19,521 nt of DNA, taken from JAIBJN01 sp035461525 (GTDB lineage: Bacteria > Actinomycetota > Thermoleophilia > Gaiellales > Gaiellaceae). Position 1 is the stretch's first letter. Every line of letters begins with the position of its first letter. The DNA lies in assembly GCA_035461525.1 (NCBI GenBank), contig DATHVD010000114.1:1-19521 (forward strand), in the 5' to 3' direction. Of the stretch, positions 12,417-19,521 are shown piece by piece. The notes below the pieces were generated by a model that saw only the letters and a list, made by a program, of their open reading frames with translations, was not told the DNA's origin and ran no database searches. The position numbers were made by a program, and so were the translations under genes.

Positions 12417-13354
12417 CCTACGAGCCGATCCTCGAGAAGGAGGGCCTGAAGGTCTCGAAGAGCCCGTGGGGCCCCGACGACGAGATCGGCCGTCTGAACT
12501 GGGTCACTCCCGAGTCGCAGAAGGAGATCCTCGAGCGGCTCGACGGGACGAAGGTGTTCGACCTGTCCGTGGACTACTTCATCGGCATGCCCTCCTGGTC
12601 GGCGGCCGGGGACCCCAAGTACGACATCTGGATGACGCACACGCCGCAGGGCTCGGTGAACGACAACCTATCGGGCGCGGGCGCGGAGGTGCACGAGAAG
12701 TGGAGCTACTGCGGCGACTCGATGGCGATGTACACCCACTGTGGCACCCACATCGACACGCTCAACCACCTCGGCTACTTCGGCTGCTTCTGGAACGGCT
12801 GGACGGCCGAGAAGCACCTGGGCAGCCGCCACTGGACGGTCGGCGGCACCGAGAAGTACCCGACCATCATCGCCCGGGGCGTCCTGCTCGACATCGCCGG
12901 CCTGCACGGCGTGGACTGCCTTCCCGACAGCTACGAGGTCACCGTCGACGACATCCAGAAGGCCTCGAGCGAGCAGGGCGTCGAGCTGCGCCGCGGCGAC
13001 GTCGTCAACCTGCGCATGGGCCGGATGACGGCGTGGCCCGACTACGACGGCTACCTGCTTAACCCGCCCGGGATCGGCCTCGCGGCCGCGCGCTACCTCT
13101 GCGAGGAGGCCGGAGCCATGTGCATCGCGGGTGACACGATCGGCCTCGAGGTGCTCCCGTCCAAGGACGAGGGCTTCCTGCCCGTGCACTGCTACATGTT
13201 CGCCACCGTGGGTGCGCAGATCATCGAGGTGGTCTGGATGGAGGAGATCGCGGCGGAGAAGCAGTATGAGTTCGCCTTCATCGGCGGGCCGCTCAAGCTG
13301 ACCGGCGCCACGGGCGCTCCCTTCCGGCCGATCGCGGTGCCGCTCCGGAGCTAG
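12392..13354 (+). CDS. Cyclase-family metal-dependent hydrolase (kynurenine formamidase/isatin hydrolase-like)
   Basis: A 320-aa protein starting at the ATG at 12392, with GGAGG at 12381-12385. The metal-binding motif YTHCGTHIDTLNHLGYFG is the HXGTHXDXXXH signature of the cyclase family (kynurenine formamidase, isatin hydrolase). Later blocks are GVLLDIAGLHGVDCLPDSYEVTVDDI, LRRGDVVNLRMGRM, PGIGLAAARYLCEEAGAMCIAGDTIGLE and LPVHCYMFATVGAQIIEVVWMEEI. The length, about 100 residues above kynurenine formamidase, matches the larger bacterial cyclase-like group. Metal-dependent hydrolysis of a cyclic or formyl amide is expected in the cytoplasm. It sits between a nitrilase-fold and an M20 carbamoylase-type gene, which suggests ring opening followed by removal of a carbamoyl or formyl group; substrate unknown. 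Confidence 0.9.
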   Translation: MATTDESLTYEPILEKEGLKVSKSPWGPDDEIGRLNWVTPESQKEILERLDGTKVFDLSVDYFIGMPSWSAAGDPKYDIWMTHTPQGSVNDNLSGAGAEVHEKWSYCGDSMAMYTHCGTHIDTLNHLGYFGCFWNGWTAEKHLGSRHWTVGGTEKYPTIIARGVLLDIAGLHGVDCLPDSYEVTVDDIQKASSEQGVELRRGDVVNLRMGRMTAWPDYDGYLLNPPGIGLAAARYLCEEAGAMCIAGDTIGLEVLPSKDEGFLPVHCYMFATVGAQIIEVVWMEEIAAEKQYEFAFIGGPLKLTGATGAPFRPIAVPLRS

Positions 13355-13356
13355 CG

Positions 13357-14616
13357 ATGGCGGCGGAAGCGATCGGCATCGACCGGGCCCGGAGCGCCGA
13401 GCGGATCGAGCGCGACATCGAGACGCTCGCCGGGCCCGACTACACCCGTTCGGACGAGGCGATTCGCCGCTACGCCTACACTCCCGAGTACCGGGCGACG
13501 CTCGACTACTTCGTCGCCGCCCTCGAGGAGCTCGGCTTCGAGATCTCCTACGACCCGGTCGGGACGCTCGTCGCCCGCAACCGGCCGGAGGGCGAGAAGG
13601 TGTTCGGCGTCGGCTCGCACTGCGACTCGAACCGAAACGGCGGCAAGTACGACGGGACGATGGGCGTCGTCACCGCGCTCGAGGTCTGCCGGCTCAACGC
13701 CGACCTGGGCTTCGACCTGCCGCTCCAGCTCATCTCCTTCCTCGAGGAGGAGGGCTCCGGCTTCGGGCAGATGCTGCTCGGAAGCCGGATCATCGCGCAG
13801 CGCGTCACCGAGGAGGAGCTGCGGGAGGAGTTCCGGGCCATCGACGACGGCCGGAGCTTCTGGGAGCACGCCGAGGAAGCGGGCTACGAGCCGGCGCGCT
13901 GGCGCGAGTCGCTCTCGATCCTCGACGACCTCACCGGCTGGATCGAGCTGCACATCGAGCAGGCCCGCGTCCTCCAGGACACCGGCAACCGCCTCGGCGT
14001 CGTCAGCGCCATCGCGGGCTACATCCACGCCGACGTGCACGTGGAGGGCCGGGCCGACCACGCCGGGGCGACGCCGATGGACTTTCGCCTCGACGTCGCC
14101 CCCGTCGCGGCGGAGATCGTCCTCGAGGTCGAGCGGCTGGCGGGGGCGGCCGGGAACGGGACCGTCGGCACGGTCGGCGAGATCGAGCTCGAGCCCGGGA
14201 TCATCAACGTCGTCCCCGGCCGGGCGCGGCTCTCGCTCGACACCCGCGGCGTCGTCGAGGAGGGCTTCCGCTCGGTCGCCGAGGGGGTCGAGGCCTTCGC
14301 CGCCCAGGCGGCCGAGGCGCGCGGGTTGACGGCGGCCTACCGCCAGCGCCAGACGCTCCCGGTGACGCCCATGGACACCGCGATCGTCGCCGCGCTCGAG
14401 GAAGCGGCGAGGGCGGCCGGCGAGCCGTTCATGACGATGCCGTCCGGCGCGGCGCACGACACGATGAGCGTGGCCCAACACGTGCCGACCGCGATGGTGT
14501 TCGTCCCGTGCGTGGACGGGATCAGCCACGCGCCGGAGGAGGACGCCGACCCGGCCGACGCCGCCCTCGGAGCCGAGGTCATCCTGAACGCGATCCGATC
14601 GCTCCACGCGGCGTGA
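13357..14616 (+). CDS. M20 Zn-dependent hydantoinase/carbamoylase-family amidase
   Basis: A 419-aa protein whose ATG lies 2 bp after the cyclase stop. It has the N-carbamoyl-L-amino acid hydrolase/ureidoglycolate or allantoate hydrolase layout. Metal ligands are visible as His88 (GVGSHCDS), Asp99 (GGKYDGTMGVV), the Glu pair around 130-132 (FLEEEGSGFG), His199 (GWIELHIEQARVL) and a late His in GISHAPEEDADP. The dimerisation insert contains DHAGATPMDFRLD and the loop MPSGAAHDTMSV. Its Cys in GSHCDS replaces the more common Leu or Thr. These enzymes remove N-carbamoyl groups from amino acids, releasing CO2 and ammonia. With HyuB at the other end of the window this fits hydantoin or ureide breakdown. 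Last gene of the plus-strand trio. Confidence 0.92.
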   Translation: MAAEAIGIDRARSAERIERDIETLAGPDYTRSDEAIRRYAYTPEYRATLDYFVAALEELGFEISYDPVGTLVARNRPEGEKVFGVGSHCDSNRNGGKYDGTMGVVTALEVCRLNADLGFDLPLQLISFLEEEGSGFGQMLLGSRIIAQRVTEEELREEFRAIDDGRSFWEHAEEAGYEPARWRESLSILDDLTGWIELHIEQARVLQDTGNRLGVVSAIAGYIHADVHVEGRADHAGATPMDFRLDVAPVAAEIVLEVERLAGAAGNGTVGTVGEIELEPGIINVVPGRARLSLDTRGVVEEGFRSVAEGVEAFAAQAAEARGLTAAYRQRQTLPVTPMDTAIVAALEEAARAAGEPFMTMPSGAAHDTMSVAQHVPTAMVFVPCVDGISHAPEEDADPADAALGAEVILNAIRSLHAA

Positions 14617-14710
14617 GCGGCGCCCGGGCATCCAGCGGTTGCCCCGCCGCACCCGTCTCCCGAAGGGGCACGTCCCCTCCACCTCCGCGCGGGGCCACCC
14701 CGTGCCTCCA

Positions 14711-14753
14711 CCCGCTTTCGAGCGTAGCGGGGAAAGGCGCACGCGTGGTGCGC
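14711..14753. terminator. Two adjacent GC-rich hairpins after the hydrolase operon
   Basis: Within the 208-bp gap 14617-14824, 14711-14716 pairs with 14726-14731 (9-nt loop) and 14737-14742 pairs with 14748-14753 (5-nt loop). No T-run follows. They may end the upstream transcript or form part of the leuCD leader. The rest of the gap shows no ORF I can support. Confidence 0.35.
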
Positions 14754-14793
14754 GATTCGCGCCGGTTGTGTCAAAGCCGGCGGCAGCGGGCTA

Positions 14794-14806
14794 GGTGCAC
14801 TGCACC
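14794..14806. promoter_or_regulatory. Palindrome GGTGCA-C-TGCACC before leuC, candidate operator
   Basis: A perfect 6+1+6 palindrome 18 bp before the chosen leuC start. A second hairpin-forming repeat (14760-14765 with 14777-14782) stands just upstream and encloses TTGTGT (14766-14771), a possible -35. Position suggests control of leuCD, but no regulator is encoded nearby and chance cannot be excluded. Confidence 0.4.
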
Positions 14807-14824
14807 CGGGCAGGGATGGGCACA

Positions 14825-16240
14825 ATGAGCGGGATGGGGAAGACGCTCTTCGACCGGGTCTGGGAGGCGCACGTCGTCGCGGAGCCGCCGGGCGAGCCGG
14901 CGCTGCTCTATGTCGACCTCCACCTCGTCCACGAGGTCACTTCCGCGCAGGCCTTCGAGGGCCTCCGGCTCGCGGGCCGCCGGGTGCGGCGCCGCGATCT
15001 GACGCTCGCGACGATGGACCACAACGTCCCCACGGACGAGCAGCCGCCCGACTCGCTCGCCCGCGCCCAGCTCGAGGCGCTCCGCCGGAACTGCGCCGAG
15101 TTCGACGTTCCGCTCGCCGCCACCGGGAGCGGGCGCGAGGGGATCGTCCACGTGATCGGCCCGGAGCTCGGCCTGACGCAGCCGGGCCTCACCGTCGTCT
15201 GCGGCGACAGCCACACGTCGACGCACGGCGCGCTCGGCGCGCTCGGCTTCCCGATCGGGACGTCCGAGGTCGAGCACGTCCTCGCCACGCAGACCCTCCC
15301 CGTGCACCGGCCGAAGACGATGCTCCTCGACTTCGTCGGCGCGCTGCCGTTCGGCGTGACGGCGAAGGACGTCATCCTCGGCGCGATCGGCCGCATCGGC
15401 GTGGACGGCGGCATCGGGCACGTCCTCGAGTACGCGGGCGAGGTCATCCGCGGGCTGCCCATGGAGGGCCGGATGACGATCTGCAACATGTCCATCGAGG
15501 CGGGCGCTCGTGCGGGGATGATCGCGCCCGACGACACCACGTTCGCCTTCCTCGAGGGCCGTCCCGGCGTGCCGAAGGGCGCCGAGTGGGAGCGCGCGCT
15601 CGATCGCTGGCGCGCCCTCCCGTCCGATCCCGACGCGAGCTACGACCGCATCGTCGAGATCGACGTCCACGACCTGGCCCCGCAGGTGAGCTGGGGAACG
15701 AATCCCGGCATGGTCGTGCCCGTGGACGGGGTCGTCCCCGATCCGGCGGACCTCGCGGGCCCTGGCGAGCGCAAGGCCGCCGAGCGCGCGCTTACGTACA
15801 TGGCGCTCGAGCCGGGGACGCCGATTCAGGACATCCGGGTCGACCGCGTGTTCATCGGCTCGTGCACCAACTCGCGCCTCGAGGACCTCAGGAGGGCCGC
15901 TCGGGTCGTCGAGGGGAAGCGCGTCGCGCCCAGCGTCCGCGCGCTCGTGGTCCCGGGCTCGGCCGGCGTGAAGCGACAGGCGGAGGAGGAAGGGCTCGAC
16001 CGCATCTTCGAGGCGGCCGGCTTCGAGTGGCGCCGCGCCGGGTGCTCGATGTGCCTCGGCATGAACCCCGACGTGCTCCAGCCCGGTGAGCGCTGCGCCT
16101 CGACGTCGAACCGCAACTTCGAGGGGCGCCAGGGCCCCGGGGGCCGGACGCACCTCGTCAGCCCGGAGACCGCAGCCGCGACCGCGCTCGCGGGCCGCTT
16201 CGTGGACGTGCGCGAGCTGGCGCTGGAGCCGGTCGCGTGA
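14825..16240 (+). CDS. leuC: 3-isopropylmalate dehydratase large subunit
   Basis: A 471-aa aconitase-family protein. It begins MSGMGKTLFDRVWEAHVV and shows YVDLHLVHEVTSAQAFEGL, TMDHNVPTDEQ, VVCGDSHTSTHGALGALGFPIGTSEVEHVLATQT and FIGSCTNSRLEDLRRAA. The three 4Fe-4S ligands are Cys347, Cys407 and Cys410, exactly the numbering known for E. coli LeuC. With LeuD it isomerises 2-isopropylmalate to 3-isopropylmalate in leucine synthesis, in the cytoplasm. ATG at 14825 is used; ATG at 14834 (MGKTLF) or 14816 are alternatives, as no strong ribosome site decides. The stop overlaps the leuD GTG (GTGA). It is preceded by a 208-bp gap with a palindrome, so it likely has its own promoter. Confidence 0.96.
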   Translation: MSGMGKTLFDRVWEAHVVAEPPGEPALLYVDLHLVHEVTSAQAFEGLRLAGRRVRRRDLTLATMDHNVPTDEQPPDSLARAQLEALRRNCAEFDVPLAATGSGREGIVHVIGPELGLTQPGLTVVCGDSHTSTHGALGALGFPIGTSEVEHVLATQTLPVHRPKTMLLDFVGALPFGVTAKDVILGAIGRIGVDGGIGHVLEYAGEVIRGLPMEGRMTICNMSIEAGARAGMIAPDDTTFAFLEGRPGVPKGAEWERALDRWRALPSDPDASYDRIVEIDVHDLAPQVSWGTNPGMVVPVDGVVPDPADLAGPGERKAAERALTYMALEPGTPIQDIRVDRVFIGSCTNSRLEDLRRAARVVEGKRVAPSVRALVVPGSAGVKRQAEEEGLDRIFEAAGFEWRRAGCSMCLGMNPDVLQPGERCASTSNRNFEGRQGPGGRTHLVSPETAAATALAGRFVDVRELALEPVA

Positions 16241-16806
16241 AGCCGGTCCGCCGGATCGAGGGCCGCGTCGCCGTGCTCGACCGCGCAGACGTCGACACGG
16301 ACCAGATCATGCCGAAGCAGTTCCTGAAGCGGATCGAGCGGACGGGTTACGGCGAGTTCATCTTCCACGAGTGGGCGAAGGATCCCGACTTCGAGCTGAA
16401 CCGCCCCGAGGCTCGCGGCGCCTCCGTCCTCGTCGCCGGGCGGAACTTCGCCTGCGGCTCCTCGCGGGAGCACGCGGCGTGGGGGTTGCAGGACGCCGGA
16501 TTCGAGGCCGTCGTCGCACCCTCGTTCAGCGACATCTTCCGGACGAACTGCCTCAAGGTCGGGCTCCTTCCGGTCGTGCTGCCCGACAAGCAGGTGCGGG
16601 CGCTGATGGAGCTCGGCTCGGGCGCGGAGATCGTCGTCGACCTCGAGGAGCAGACGATCGGCCCGTACCGCTTCGAGCTCGACCCGTACGAGCGGCACCG
16701 GCTGCTCGAGGGCCTGGACGACATCGGGCTCACGTTGCAGCACGAGGACGAGATCGCCGCGTTCGAGCGGGAGCGGCCCTCGCCTATCTCGACGACAGCG
16801 CTCTGA
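16237..16806 (+). CDS. leuD: 3-isopropylmalate dehydratase small subunit
   Basis: A 189-aa protein from a GTG overlapping the leuC stop. It has the LeuD swivel-domain blocks: VDTDQIMPKQFLKRIERTGYGEFIFHEW, VLVAGRNFACGSSREHAAWGL, and FSDIFRTNCLKVGLLPVVL. It completes the LeuCD isomerase with the large subunit. Length is close to bacterial LeuD proteins (about 190-200). The last 23 bp overlap, head-on, with the 3' end of leuB on the opposite strand. Assignment is firm. Confidence 0.96.
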   Translation: MKPVRRIEGRVAVLDRADVDTDQIMPKQFLKRIERTGYGEFIFHEWAKDPDFELNRPEARGASVLVAGRNFACGSSREHAAWGLQDAGFEAVVAPSFSDIFRTNCLKVGLLPVVLPDKQVRALMELGSGAEIVVDLEEQTIGPYRFELDPYERHRLLEGLDDIGLTLQHEDEIAAFERERPSPISTTAL

Positions 16807-17767
16807 GCACCGCCTCGACGACGTCGCCTGTCGTCGCGGTGCCGTCGAGGTCCGGCGTCGGCGCCGAGGCGACGGCCGCGTCAACGGCGGCCTCGAGCCG
16901 CGCCGCCTCCACGGGCACGCCGAGCCCGTGGCGGAGCATGAGCGCGGCCGAGCGCAACATGGCGGCGGGGTTTGCGATCCCCTTGCCCGCGATGTCCGGG
17001 GCCGAGCCGTGCACCGGCTCGAAGAGACCGGGGCGGCGGTCGCCGAGGCTGGCCGAGGCGGCGAGCCCGAGCCCGCCGGTGACGCCCGCGGCGACGTCGG
17101 AGAGGATGTCGCCGAAGGTGTTCTCCGTGAGGATCACGTCGAAGCGGCCCGGCGACTGGACGAGCTGCATGCCGCAGTTGTCCACGAGCATGTGCTCGAG
17201 CTCGACGTCGGGATAGTCCGGGGCGACCTCCTGGACGACTTCGCGCCAGAGCCGCGACGTGCGCAGGATGTTGACCTTGTCCACGGACGTGACATGCCCG
17301 CGACGCTCCCGCGCCAGCTCGAAGCCGCGGCGGGCGATGCGCTCGACCTCGTCGGCGCGGTACTCCATGGTGTCGAAGACGGTGCCGTCCTCCCGGGTTC
17401 CCTGCGCTCCGTAGTAGAGCCCGCCGACGAGCTCCCTGACGACGAGCAGGTCGACTCCCTCGCTCCTCGCAGGACGAAGGTTCGCGTAGACGTCCAGCTC
17501 GCGCCGGAGGCGGATGAGCCCCTGCTCCGGACGCACGTCCGCGCCGTCGAACTCCGGCGCGCCCGCGGCGCCCACGAGGACGGCGTCGGCTGCTCGGGCC
17601 GCGGCGAGCGTCGCGGGTGGCAGCGGGTCGCCGGTCTCCCGGATCGCCGCTCCGCCGAACGGGTGCTCCTCGAGCTCGAGGCTCAGCGGGAGCTCGCGGA
17701 GGACTCGGGCGGCGGCGGCGGTGACCTCGGCGCCGATGCCGTCGCCGGGAAGGAGCGCCACCCTCAC
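16784..17767 (-). CDS. leuB: 3-isopropylmalate dehydrogenase
   Basis: A 327-aa beta-decarboxylating dehydrogenase from the GTG at 17767-17765, overlapping the ilvD stop (GTGA). Family blocks are RVALLPGDGIGAEVTAAAARVL, YANLRPARS, VVRELVGGLYYG (the LeuB-type RELxGGxYxG segment), VTSVDKVNILRTSRLWREVV with the catalytic Lys, LVDNCGMQLV, ILTENTFGDILSDVAAGVTGGLGLAASASLG, and EPVHGSAPDIAGKGIANP. It oxidatively decarboxylates 3-isopropylmalate with NAD in leucine synthesis. It is somewhat shorter than the usual roughly 350 residues, mainly in the N-terminal half. Tartrate or isocitrate-type relatives are possible in principle, but the motifs and the leuCD/ilvD neighbours support LeuB. Confidence 0.93.
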   Translation of the reverse strand: MRVALLPGDGIGAEVTAAAARVLRELPLSLELEEHPFGGAAIRETGDPLPPATLAAARAADAVLVGAAGAPEFDGADVRPEQGLIRLRRELDVYANLRPARSEGVDLLVVRELVGGLYYGAQGTREDGTVFDTMEYRADEVERIARRGFELARERRGHVTSVDKVNILRTSRLWREVVQEVAPDYPDVELEHMLVDNCGMQLVQSPGRFDVILTENTFGDILSDVAAGVTGGLGLAASASLGDRRPGLFEPVHGSAPDIAGKGIANPAAMLRSAALMLRHGLGVPVEAARLEAAVDAAVASAPTPDLDGTATTGDVVEAVLRALSSR

Positions 17768-19479
17768 TGCGCGGCCCCCCTCGTGATCGCGCCCTCGGAG
17801 GCGGAGAAGACGAGCGCCGCGTACTTGGCGAAGACGCCGCTCTCGTAGCGCGGCGAGGGCGGCGACCAGTCGCGCAGGCGCGCCGCGAGCTCGTCGTCGG
17901 AGAGCCCAGCGCGGAGCTCGCGGGCCTCCACGTCGACGACGACGGCGTCCCCGTCGCGGAGCGCTGCGAGCGGCCCGCCGCGCGCGGCCTCGGGCGAGAC
18001 GTGGCCGACCATCAGCCCCCGCGTGGCGCCCGAGAAGCGGCCGTCGGTCACGAGCGCGACCGAGTCCCCCAGGCCCTCGCCCACGATTGCGGCCGTGACG
18101 TGCAGCATCTCGCGCATGCCCGGCCCGCCCGCAGGTCCCTCGTAGCGGATGACGACGACGTCCCCGGGCTCGATCCGGCGCGCGCGCACGGCCTCGAAGC
18201 ATGCCTCCTCGGAGTCGAACACGCGCGCGGGACCGTGGTGGAGGAGGCGCTCGTGGCCGGCGAGCTTGACGACGCAGCCCTCCGGAGCGAGGTTGCCGCG
18301 GAGGACGGCGAGGCCGCCGGACGCCGAGAGCGGCTGCTCGATCGGCACGACGACCTCCTGCCCGGGCCGCTCCTCGACCGCGAGCGCGATCTCGCCGAGC
18401 GAACGCCCGTCGACGTTCGGGGCGTCCGCGTGCACGAGCTCGCGCTTGAGCAGCTCCCGCGCGACGAGCGCGACGCCGCCGGCCTCGTGGACGTCGGTGG
18501 CGACGAAGCGGCCTCCGGGCTTGAGGCTCGCCACGACTGGCGTGCGCGCGGCGATGCGGTCGAAATCGTCCAGCTCCAGCGGGAGGGAGAGCTCGCGTGC
18601 GATCGCGAGCAGGTGGAGGACGCCGTTGGTCGAGCCGCCGGTGGCCGCAATCGAGGCGACGGCGTTCTCGAGCGCCTCGCGCGTGATCACGTGCGAGGGG
18701 CGAACGTCGGCGCGCACGAGCTCCAGCGCCAGCCGGCCGGCGCGCTCGGCTGCGTCCCCCTTGGCCGGGTCGAGCGCCGGGATGCCGTTGAGGCCGGCGG
18801 GGCTGATGCCGAGGAAGTCGAGCGCCGTGGACATGGTGTTCGCCGTGAACTGGCCGCCGCACGCTCCGGCGCCCGGACAGGCGACGCCCTCGAGCTCGTG
18901 CAGCTCCTCGTCGCTCATGCGCCCGACCGCGTGGGCGCCGACCGCCTCGAAGACGTCCTGGATGGTCACGTCCCGCCCGCGGAAGCGGCCCGGCGCGATC
19001 GAGCCGTTGTAGAGGACGAGCCCCGGCAGGTCGAGCCGGGCGAGCGCCATCACCGCCGCCGGGATCGTCTTGTCGCAGCCGACGAGGCAGACCAGGCCGT
19101 CGAGGAGGTGGCCCCGCGCGACCAGCTCGATCGAGTCGGCGATCACCTCGCGCGAGACGAGGGAGGCGCGCATGCCCTCCGTGCCCATCGAGACGCCGTC
19201 CGAGACCGAGATCGTGTTGAACTCGAGCGGCGTCCCGCCGGCGGCCCGGATCCCGGCCTTCGCGCGCTGGGCGAGGTCGCGTTGGTTGAGGTTGCACGGC
19301 ATCGTCTCGATCCAGGTCGTGGCGACGCCGACGAGCGGCCGGGCGAGGTCGTCGTCCGTGAAGCCGATTGCCTTGAGCATCGCCCGGGCGGGGGCCCGGT
19401 CAGGGCCATCGGTCAGACCCGCCGAGTGGCGCTTGGCGGGATCGGACGGCTGGTCGTAGGGGAGGGCGCGGTCGACCAT
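17764..19479 (-). CDS. ilvD: Dihydroxy-acid dehydratase
   Basis: A 571-aa IlvD/Edd-family protein with an ATG at 19479-19477 and GGAGG at 19493-19489 on the minus strand, 9 nt upstream. Cluster and metal ligands are visible: Cys62 in IETMPCNLNQ, Cys135 and the Mg-binding Lys137 in LVGCDKTIPA, and Cys207 in ACPGAGACGGQFTANTMS. This three-Cys set is that of [2Fe-2S] dihydroxy-acid dehydratases rather than a 4Fe-4S Edd. Other blocks are ISVSDGVSMGTEGM, IAATGGSTNGVLHLLAIA, YEGPAGGPGMREML, LVTDGRFSGATRGLMVGHVSPEA. It makes 2-oxoisovalerate and 2-oxo-3-methylvalerate for valine, leucine and isoleucine. Coupled to leuB. Confidence 0.96.
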   Translation of the reverse strand: MVDRALPYDQPSDPAKRHSAGLTDGPDRAPARAMLKAIGFTDDDLARPLVGVATTWIETMPCNLNQRDLAQRAKAGIRAAGGTPLEFNTISVSDGVSMGTEGMRASLVSREVIADSIELVARGHLLDGLVCLVGCDKTIPAAVMALARLDLPGLVLYNGSIAPGRFRGRDVTIQDVFEAVGAHAVGRMSDEELHELEGVACPGAGACGGQFTANTMSTALDFLGISPAGLNGIPALDPAKGDAAERAGRLALELVRADVRPSHVITREALENAVASIAATGGSTNGVLHLLAIARELSLPLELDDFDRIAARTPVVASLKPGGRFVATDVHEAGGVALVARELLKRELVHADAPNVDGRSLGEIALAVEERPGQEVVVPIEQPLSASGGLAVLRGNLAPEGCVVKLAGHERLLHHGPARVFDSEEACFEAVRARRIEPGDVVVIRYEGPAGGPGMREMLHVTAAIVGEGLGDSVALVTDGRFSGATRGLMVGHVSPEAARGGPLAALRDGDAVVVDVEARELRAGLSDDELAARLRDWSPPSPRYESGVFAKYAALVFSASEGAITRGAAQ

Positions 19480-19502
19480 GCGTGTGATCCTCCGGGCGCG
19501 CC

Positions 19503-19520
19503 CGGGCGAGGCGTCGCCCG
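19503..19520 (-). promoter_or_regulatory. Stem-loop in the ilvD upstream region
   Basis: 19503-19509 and 19514-19520 are perfectly complementary over 7 bp with a 4-nt loop, 9 bp upstream of the ilvD Shine-Dalgarno. The window ends here, so whether it belongs to an attenuator, a leader or the end of a neighbouring gene cannot be seen. Confidence 0.25.
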
Positions 19521-19521
19521 A

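Noticed and set aside
14771..16153. 460-aa minus-strand open frame opposite leuC.
   Set aside because: Antisense shadow of a certain leuC; composition is Arg/Ala/Asp/His-rich without domains.
1..19521. CRISPR arrays, rRNA, complete tRNA genes, IS elements or toxin-antitoxin pairs.
   Set aside because: No regularly spaced repeats, no rRNA or tRNA patterns and no transposase or toxin motifs were seen on either strand.

Overview
The window is very GC-rich, with tightly packed genes, many GTG starts, frequent 1-4 bp stop/start overlaps and actinobacterial-style proteins. It most likely comes from a chromosome of a high-GC actinomycete, perhaps a soil lineage such as Thermoleophilia. That placement is inferred from composition and protein style only; no rRNA or other marker gene is present.

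Layout. (1) 1-4369, plus strand: the 3' part of a hydantoinase B/oxoprolinase subunit, a GntR/FCD regulator, a class III (CaiB/BaiF) CoA-transferase and an SDR dehydrogenase, in tight array. (2) 4366-9325, minus strand, read from high to low coordinates: an FmdB zinc ribbon, an isochorismatase-fold amidohydrolase, a carboxymuconolactone-decarboxylase/AhpD-like protein, an ornithine cyclodeaminase/mu-crystallin-family protein, a 901-bp inserted block, a small GAF protein and an acetamidase/formamidase. (3) 9326-14616: from a 36-bp divergent intergenic region, a 63-aa GatC/AtzG-like protein with an amidase-signature amidase (plus), a DsbA/FrnE-like protein (minus), then nitrilase, cyclase-family hydrolase and M20 N-carbamoylase-type hydrolase (plus). 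(4) 14617-19521: branched-chain amino acid biosynthesis, leuC-leuD (plus) facing leuB-ilvD (minus).

How the genes may work together: regions 1-3 concentrate hydrolases acting on amide, imide, carbamoyl or nitrile C-N bonds. Folds include HyuB, FmdA, isochorismatase, amidase-signature, nitrilase, cyclase and M20. Accessory genes (FmdB, GatC/AtzG-like subunit, GAF, GntR) and enzymes for the carbon skeleton (CoA-transferase, SDR, OCD-like) accompany them. This looks like a catabolic island for nitrogenous compounds such as hydantoins, ureides, cyclic imides or amides. No substrate can be named from sequence alone.

The most unusual part is 5931-6855. The last 24 bp of the OCD-family gene, stop codon included, are repeated (23/24 identical, same orientation) at 5931-5954, just 9 bp upstream of the GAF start. 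Between the copies lies a less protein-like block. It holds a 20/21-bp-matched inverted repeat with internal hairpins, a 57-aa secreted two-Cys peptide gene with a perfect Shine-Dalgarno, two strong hairpins, and a decayed fragment of a phage/plasmid-type primase-polymerase domain. The simplest reading is a remnant, or a miniature, integrative element inserted at the 3' end of the OCD-family gene, splitting a once continuous operon.
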